Shown here: positions 60,301 through 64,000 of the stretch, in pieces
How the letters are laid out: each line of letters begins with the position of its first letter
How positions within the stretch are numbered: position 1 is the stretch's first letter
Source of the DNA: Tetraselmis striata
Taxonomy: Eukaryota > Chlorophyta > Chlorodendrophyceae > Chlorodendrales > Chlorodendraceae
Direction of reading: 5' to 3'
NCBI GenBank assembly: GCA_006384855.1
Contig: VCJN01002137.1
Coordinates: forward strand, 1-64,000
DNA length: 64,000 nt
Notes under the pieces: generated by a model
Told to the model about the DNA's origin: nothing
The model's database searches: none
What the model saw: the letters and a program-made list of their open reading frames with translations, nothing else
Translations under genes and position numbers: made by a program

Positions 60301-61229
60301 ACATGCTTGCACGCCCCCCCCCCCCCCCCCCCCCACCCCCCCGGGCGGATCTTCCCACGCACTCTCCCGCCATGAGATGAGCGCAATTGCAGTACTATGA
60401 AGTGGGTGGGGGTTGACGGGCCCGATGACTCACTCTTGATGAAAGCTTCACCGGCGGCAGCGGCCGCCAACACCGCGTAGCCGCGGCCGATGCCAATGTT
60501 GCCGTAGCCAGGCTGGCGGCCGGAGCCAAAGCCTGAGCGCAGGGGCACAAACGAGCAAAGGCGTGGGGGGGGGGAGGAAAACGTGGGGCAGAGAAGAAGC
60601 AGTGATGAGGACAAGGTGATGGGGCGCCGGTGTTTGGGAGAACCCCCAACCCCCCCTTCGTCGAACGCAGTACCGCGGTGGACTACGAGACCTCGATAAA
60701 AACGGGGAAGAAGAAGGCGGGGGGGGGGGGGGGGGGGGGGGGGGGGTCTTACTCGACGCAATCGACGGCGAGCATATTACGGGCGTGCGAGTAGTCGCTA
60801 ACAGCTGCGCGGGTGGCCGCGTCTGCTTTATTTACTTTGGTAGATGTGTATTCAAAATAGTTCTGAAAGGTTTTCGGCTCGCCGTCCCCGGATCTTGAGG
60901 CATGCCTCAGCGCGAGCGAGGGATACTCCCGACAGTGGCTGAACTCGGGCAGGTATCTGGTTGGTGCGGCGCATGGTGCGTCTGGGGGGGGGGGGGGGGG
61001 GGAGGGGACCTTGCGCCGATAAACAGCTGAGCTGTGAGGGGAGTGCGCGACGCAGCCAGGCGGGCGGGCGCAGCGGCAGCGCGGATGGGCCCTGGGGTCC
61101 GTCCCGCGGCGGAGGCCCGCTCGTCACGGCCACCGCGGAAGTGGTTAGTGGGGCACGCGACGCCGGGAAGGGCGCGGCGCGACGGGCGCCACAGGCCAGG
61201 CCGCCGGGCGAGGCACGGAGCACGGCCAT
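57312..61229 (-). CDS. NDC1: Plastid type II NAD(P)H dehydrogenase (NDC1-like), 5' end uncertain
   Basis: Seven exons form the core in phase: 60532-60434, 60258-60146, 60043-59717, 59559-59248, 58792-58680, 58026-57669 and 57521-57312 (509 residues). NDC1 is a membrane-bound FAD enzyme that passes electrons from NAD(P)H to plastid quinones. Visible motifs are the FAD site VCVLGGGFGGLYTA, NDC1-specific DRFVFKPMLYELLS, the second Rossmann motif IVGAGYAGVELA, VLWTAGAVPL, FALGDVSE, TAQVAFQQADY and RPLLPFRYQHLGNMMSLG. A transit-peptide-like exon starts at ATG 61229 and ends at 61010; it joins the core in phase (583 residues). A further open stretch, 60981-60753, has good splice sites but its best donor would break the frame. 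The intron after 57669 begins GC. N-terminal exons are tentative, the core is firm. Confidence 0.85.
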
Positions 61230-61670
61230 ATCGATGAAACAAAGGAGATTTTGCACCCGATGTGGAGTAGACGACGCCGGTTCTCCACGAGGTCTGGCTT
61301 GGGAGACGCAGCTCGGCGAAGGCCGTTAGGGGTGTTCTGCTGGGAGGGAGGGAGGTCCCGATCCGCCGAGAAAAACGGATGACGCTGCTTGGACTCGCTG
61401 CCGATCGCGCGAAATCGCGAGTCGTTGCCGCGCTGCGTGGCGCCTGGTTTCGCGCGCCGCGCTGCCGCCATCATGTGACGCCACGATATGCTGGCGCCAC
61501 ATCAAAGATGAAATGCCGCGCCGCGCCATCCCTGCTCGCTCATCGATAAAATGTCGTACGTCAAAATGTGCTTTACGGCGATACGACATTTCACTAATAC
61601 GGTGAAGTAGCGACAACGGCGGGCGGTATTTGTTGATAAATGCTGATCGAAACATTGCTTTCTACTACAC

Positions 61671-62293
61671 CGATATAATAAACATTGCGTCCCCCCCCCC
61701 CCGTTCACTATATCGGTATGTTCACTATATCGGTGTTCATTATAAGCAGGCCCACCCGACCTCTATAGTAAACGGTTTACTAAATCGGTACTATTGTTTA
61801 TTGTAACGGTGACCCCGTTCACTGTAGCAGTCTGTGCCCATGCAAGGCAACATGTGACTCTGGATTTGTGTTTCAAGAGTTCTTGATTACTTTACATGGC
61901 TTTCTAAGGTGGCGATGGCGACAGACGCGGTGGGGCAGTTGAGTGGCGGTGGGCGCAATGTGCCGCAGTGTGCCGCCGCCGCCGCCGCCGCCGAGTGGCT
62001 GTAGAGGCCTCTGCGCCCGTACTGGAACGGTACCGGCTATCGGAACACGCCAACGGCCGGGTTCGGCGTCGGCAACACTGCCGTTATGTAGAGAAGTTTA
62101 CTATATCGGTATAGTTTGGGGCATTGTGTCCCCCCCCCCCCGTTCACTATAGCGGTAAGTTTATTATATTGGTAAGTTTATTATAGGGGTATACATAGGG
62201 ATTTTTCCCGGTGTTAAGAATCCGTCCCCCCCCCCCGTTCACTATATCGGTATGTTCACTATATCGGTATTCATTATATCGGTATAGTCACTG
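61671..62293. repeat. Array of 17-bp iterated motifs in C-run-led modules
   Basis: The motif GTTCACTATATCGGTAT and close variants recur with 17-bp spacing. Three modules each start with a C-run of 10-12 and carry two or three motif copies (from 61691, 62131 and 62225). Single variants occur at about 61773, 61794, 61815 and 62095. One inverted copy (accgatataataaac) is at 61669-61683. The right edge reads tatagtcactgta. Subterminal iterated motifs of this kind occur in pogo/Tigger-type elements, so a non-autonomous mobile element is a reasonable inference. Confidence 0.75.
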
Positions 62294-62509
62294 TACGAGC
62301 AATAGTTCATCTTATTAATAGTTATTCACCAGCATAATCGAAAGTGCGAAATAATTATTGCGAGTAGGGTGTAGAATGGGTACGTCCAGATGCCCAGTTC
62401 CCGCGACTGAGATTAAACTGAAAAAAATTCCCGCGTTTCCCTTGAGGTTGCGTAATGATACGGCAAGCTGTTCGTGGCGTTTCCAGGGCTGGATTAAATT
62501 TATTATTGT

Positions 62510-62805
62510 CTTACATCGATGCTTACAGCATGTGCGAACTAAAAGCAAGACTAAAAGCAATTGTGAAAGGTTGCCAGCAAAAGATATGTAAGCCTGAAAC
62601 GACGGGTCAAGGAGGAGGCTAGGGAGCCAAGAACCAAGGAAGAGCCACGGGAACGAGGAAGCCACCAAGTCGCCAAGGAACCAAAGGGTCTAGGGAAACA
62701 TTGAAAGCGAAGGAACGACCATATAAACCGAAAGGGAAACAGGAAACCAATGGGGGACCACCGCCCAAGGGTGGGCCATCAGCTGCGGCAAGCGCGCTTG
62801 CAGCC
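62510..62805 (+). repeat. Dispersed repeat family C, copy 2
   Basis: Diverged copy of 48760-49025 in the same orientation, with an extra ~60-bp segment in the 3' half. No conserved ORF. Confidence 0.7.
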
Positions 62806-64000
62806 GATGACCCGGGTCACTCATAGCAACATATGCTGACAAGCGGCGCGACGCAGGCGCGAAACCACCATCACGTGCCGCGCGCCGCTGTGACCCCGCT
62901 GTTTGCATGCGCCATTTTGCGAGTACGGTAATGTCGCGTGAAGAAACTGGACACATGATATTACGGCTATGGTGACACGACGACTTGTTGGGCACGACGG
63001 CAACCATCAACATCATGAATCACAAGTTGATTTGTCGTTTGAAGTGAACCCCCTCCCTTTTTGAGCGCCCCGCCTTTTTATCCAATCCATCATGCTGCGT
63101 CCGCCATTGGTACACCTGCCCACAAAAGCCTTAGTCCTTTGTCAAGCATCCGATTCAATTGTGTATTAGCCCATTATCAGCCCTCGCCTTCATTTCCGAC
63201 CACGCCCTTCCATGTGACATACATGAACATGACATCATATGCGCAGCGGCAACCCTAAATGACGTTTGTTGTGCTCTCGTACCTATGAAAGCCATACGTG
63301 TGAGTGCCATTGTTCATTGTTGGTAATGAATTTGATAACCCAATGTCACAAGGGCGCTGATTTATCTTTAGCGACATGTAACAATTTTGTTTAGCATGCA
63401 TGTAACAGTAATGCAACCTATTTTGCTCCGAGGCACGCGGTGCATTGTGGTTAGGTCTAAGTTAGGGTTTGGGGGCAGCAGCGGGATTGAAAGCTAATAT
63501 GAATGACAGTTGGTTCATTTTGTGCCAAGTCGGGGAAACCAATTCAGGGACAAATCAAAAGAGTGAAGGAAACGGGATGGTTACAAGAAGTTTGCGCCAT
63601 CGGGGGCTGAAACTCTGTCCAAACTGGGACAACAAAAAATGCGGGGGCCGTGATGGCTACAAGTAGTTTGTGCCGTCCGGGGCTGAAACTCTGTCAAAGC
63701 CGGGACAAAACATACGAGCGGCTAATTTTGCGGAATTGTACTACATATCATCATCTTCGATCACATAATCCCCTCGGCGTTCTACGTACGTGGTTGCACG
63801 CCAAGACGTAGCTCTATCATCGTGGAACACATTCACAATAAATGCGTACACATTCACAAACTCTTCCTGCCGTCGGCATGCAAGCAAGTGAGCAATTCCG
63901 GCCCATACTGCAATTAAGGCCTGGTCCAATACCAACCCGCCTACAGCCGTTGTCCGCATTCAATGCGCCCTTGGTAAAGCCGGGCTTAAGCCCGTACTCC
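62806..64000. other. Gene-free end of the window with a tandem repeat
   Basis: No gene is recognised. 63575-63651 and 63652-63711 are tandem copies sharing gatgg(t/c)tacaag, ggggctgaaactctgtc and gggacaa. The phrase ctgtccaaactgggacaa also resembles sequences in and after the DUF7869-like pseudogene (tttgtcccaactgggataaa near 23118, cttgtcccattttggacaaa near 23790), hinting at related element debris. Confidence 0.5.

Overview
The window looks like nuclear DNA of a photosynthetic green alga (Chlorophyta). Seven families are recognisable from conserved motifs: light-dependent protochlorophyllide reductase (POR), cycloeucalenol cycloisomerase (CPI1, the plant/green-algal sterol route), NOP56, INCENP, a plastid type II NAD(P)H dehydrogenase (NDC1), an RLF-like cytochrome b5 protein and an RlmD-type RNA m5U methyltransferase. 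A GT77-type glycosyltransferase is likely. Exons are GC-rich, genes carry many short introns, and several genes have TGTAA, the usual green-algal polyadenylation signal, downstream of the stop. No prokaryotic or organellar gene organisation is visible. Genes were assembled by hand from splice sites, phase and family similarity; no search was run.

Layout. 0.4-3.65 kb (+): 3' part of the GT77-like gene. 3.7-11.8 kb: gene-poor, AT-richer DNA with tandem and dispersed repeats. 11.9-13.1 kb (-): intronless POR. 15.0-18.4 kb (-): seven-exon INCENP with a complete IN-box. 18.9-19.7 kb: a terminal-inverted-repeat element. 20.1-24.8 kb: a decayed mobile-element gene with a DUF7869-like domain between direct repeats. 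26.1-27.2 kb (+): four-exon gene for an unknown cysteine-rich membrane protein. 28.8-29.4 kb (+): a secreted, probably N-glycosylated protein. 30.6-34.8 kb (+): CPI1 in 13 exons. 37.5-37.8 kb: a textbook hAT-type MITE. 38.0-41.1 kb (-): RlmD-like methyltransferase. 41.9-49.2 kb: an AT-richer island between two identical 40-bp direct repeats, holding fragments of an unknown multi-exon gene. 49.8-52.45 kb (+): NOP56. 52.8-54.3 kb: two copies of a roughly 500-bp repeat that share an ORF. 54.5-56.05 kb (-): RLF-like protein. 57.3-61.2 kb (-): NDC1. 61.7-64 kb: repeat DNA with a 17-bp iterated motif.

The genes are unrelated single eukaryotic transcription units, not an operon. POR, NDC1 and perhaps the methyltransferase serve the plastid; CPI1 serves sterol synthesis; NOP56 serves rRNA 2'-O-methylation; INCENP serves chromosome segregation. 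The clearest cross-gene pattern is that many introns carry a long C-run on the sense strand soon after the 5' splice site, which explains most of the G/C homopolymers in the window. Two introns appear to use GC-AG rather than GT-AG ends.
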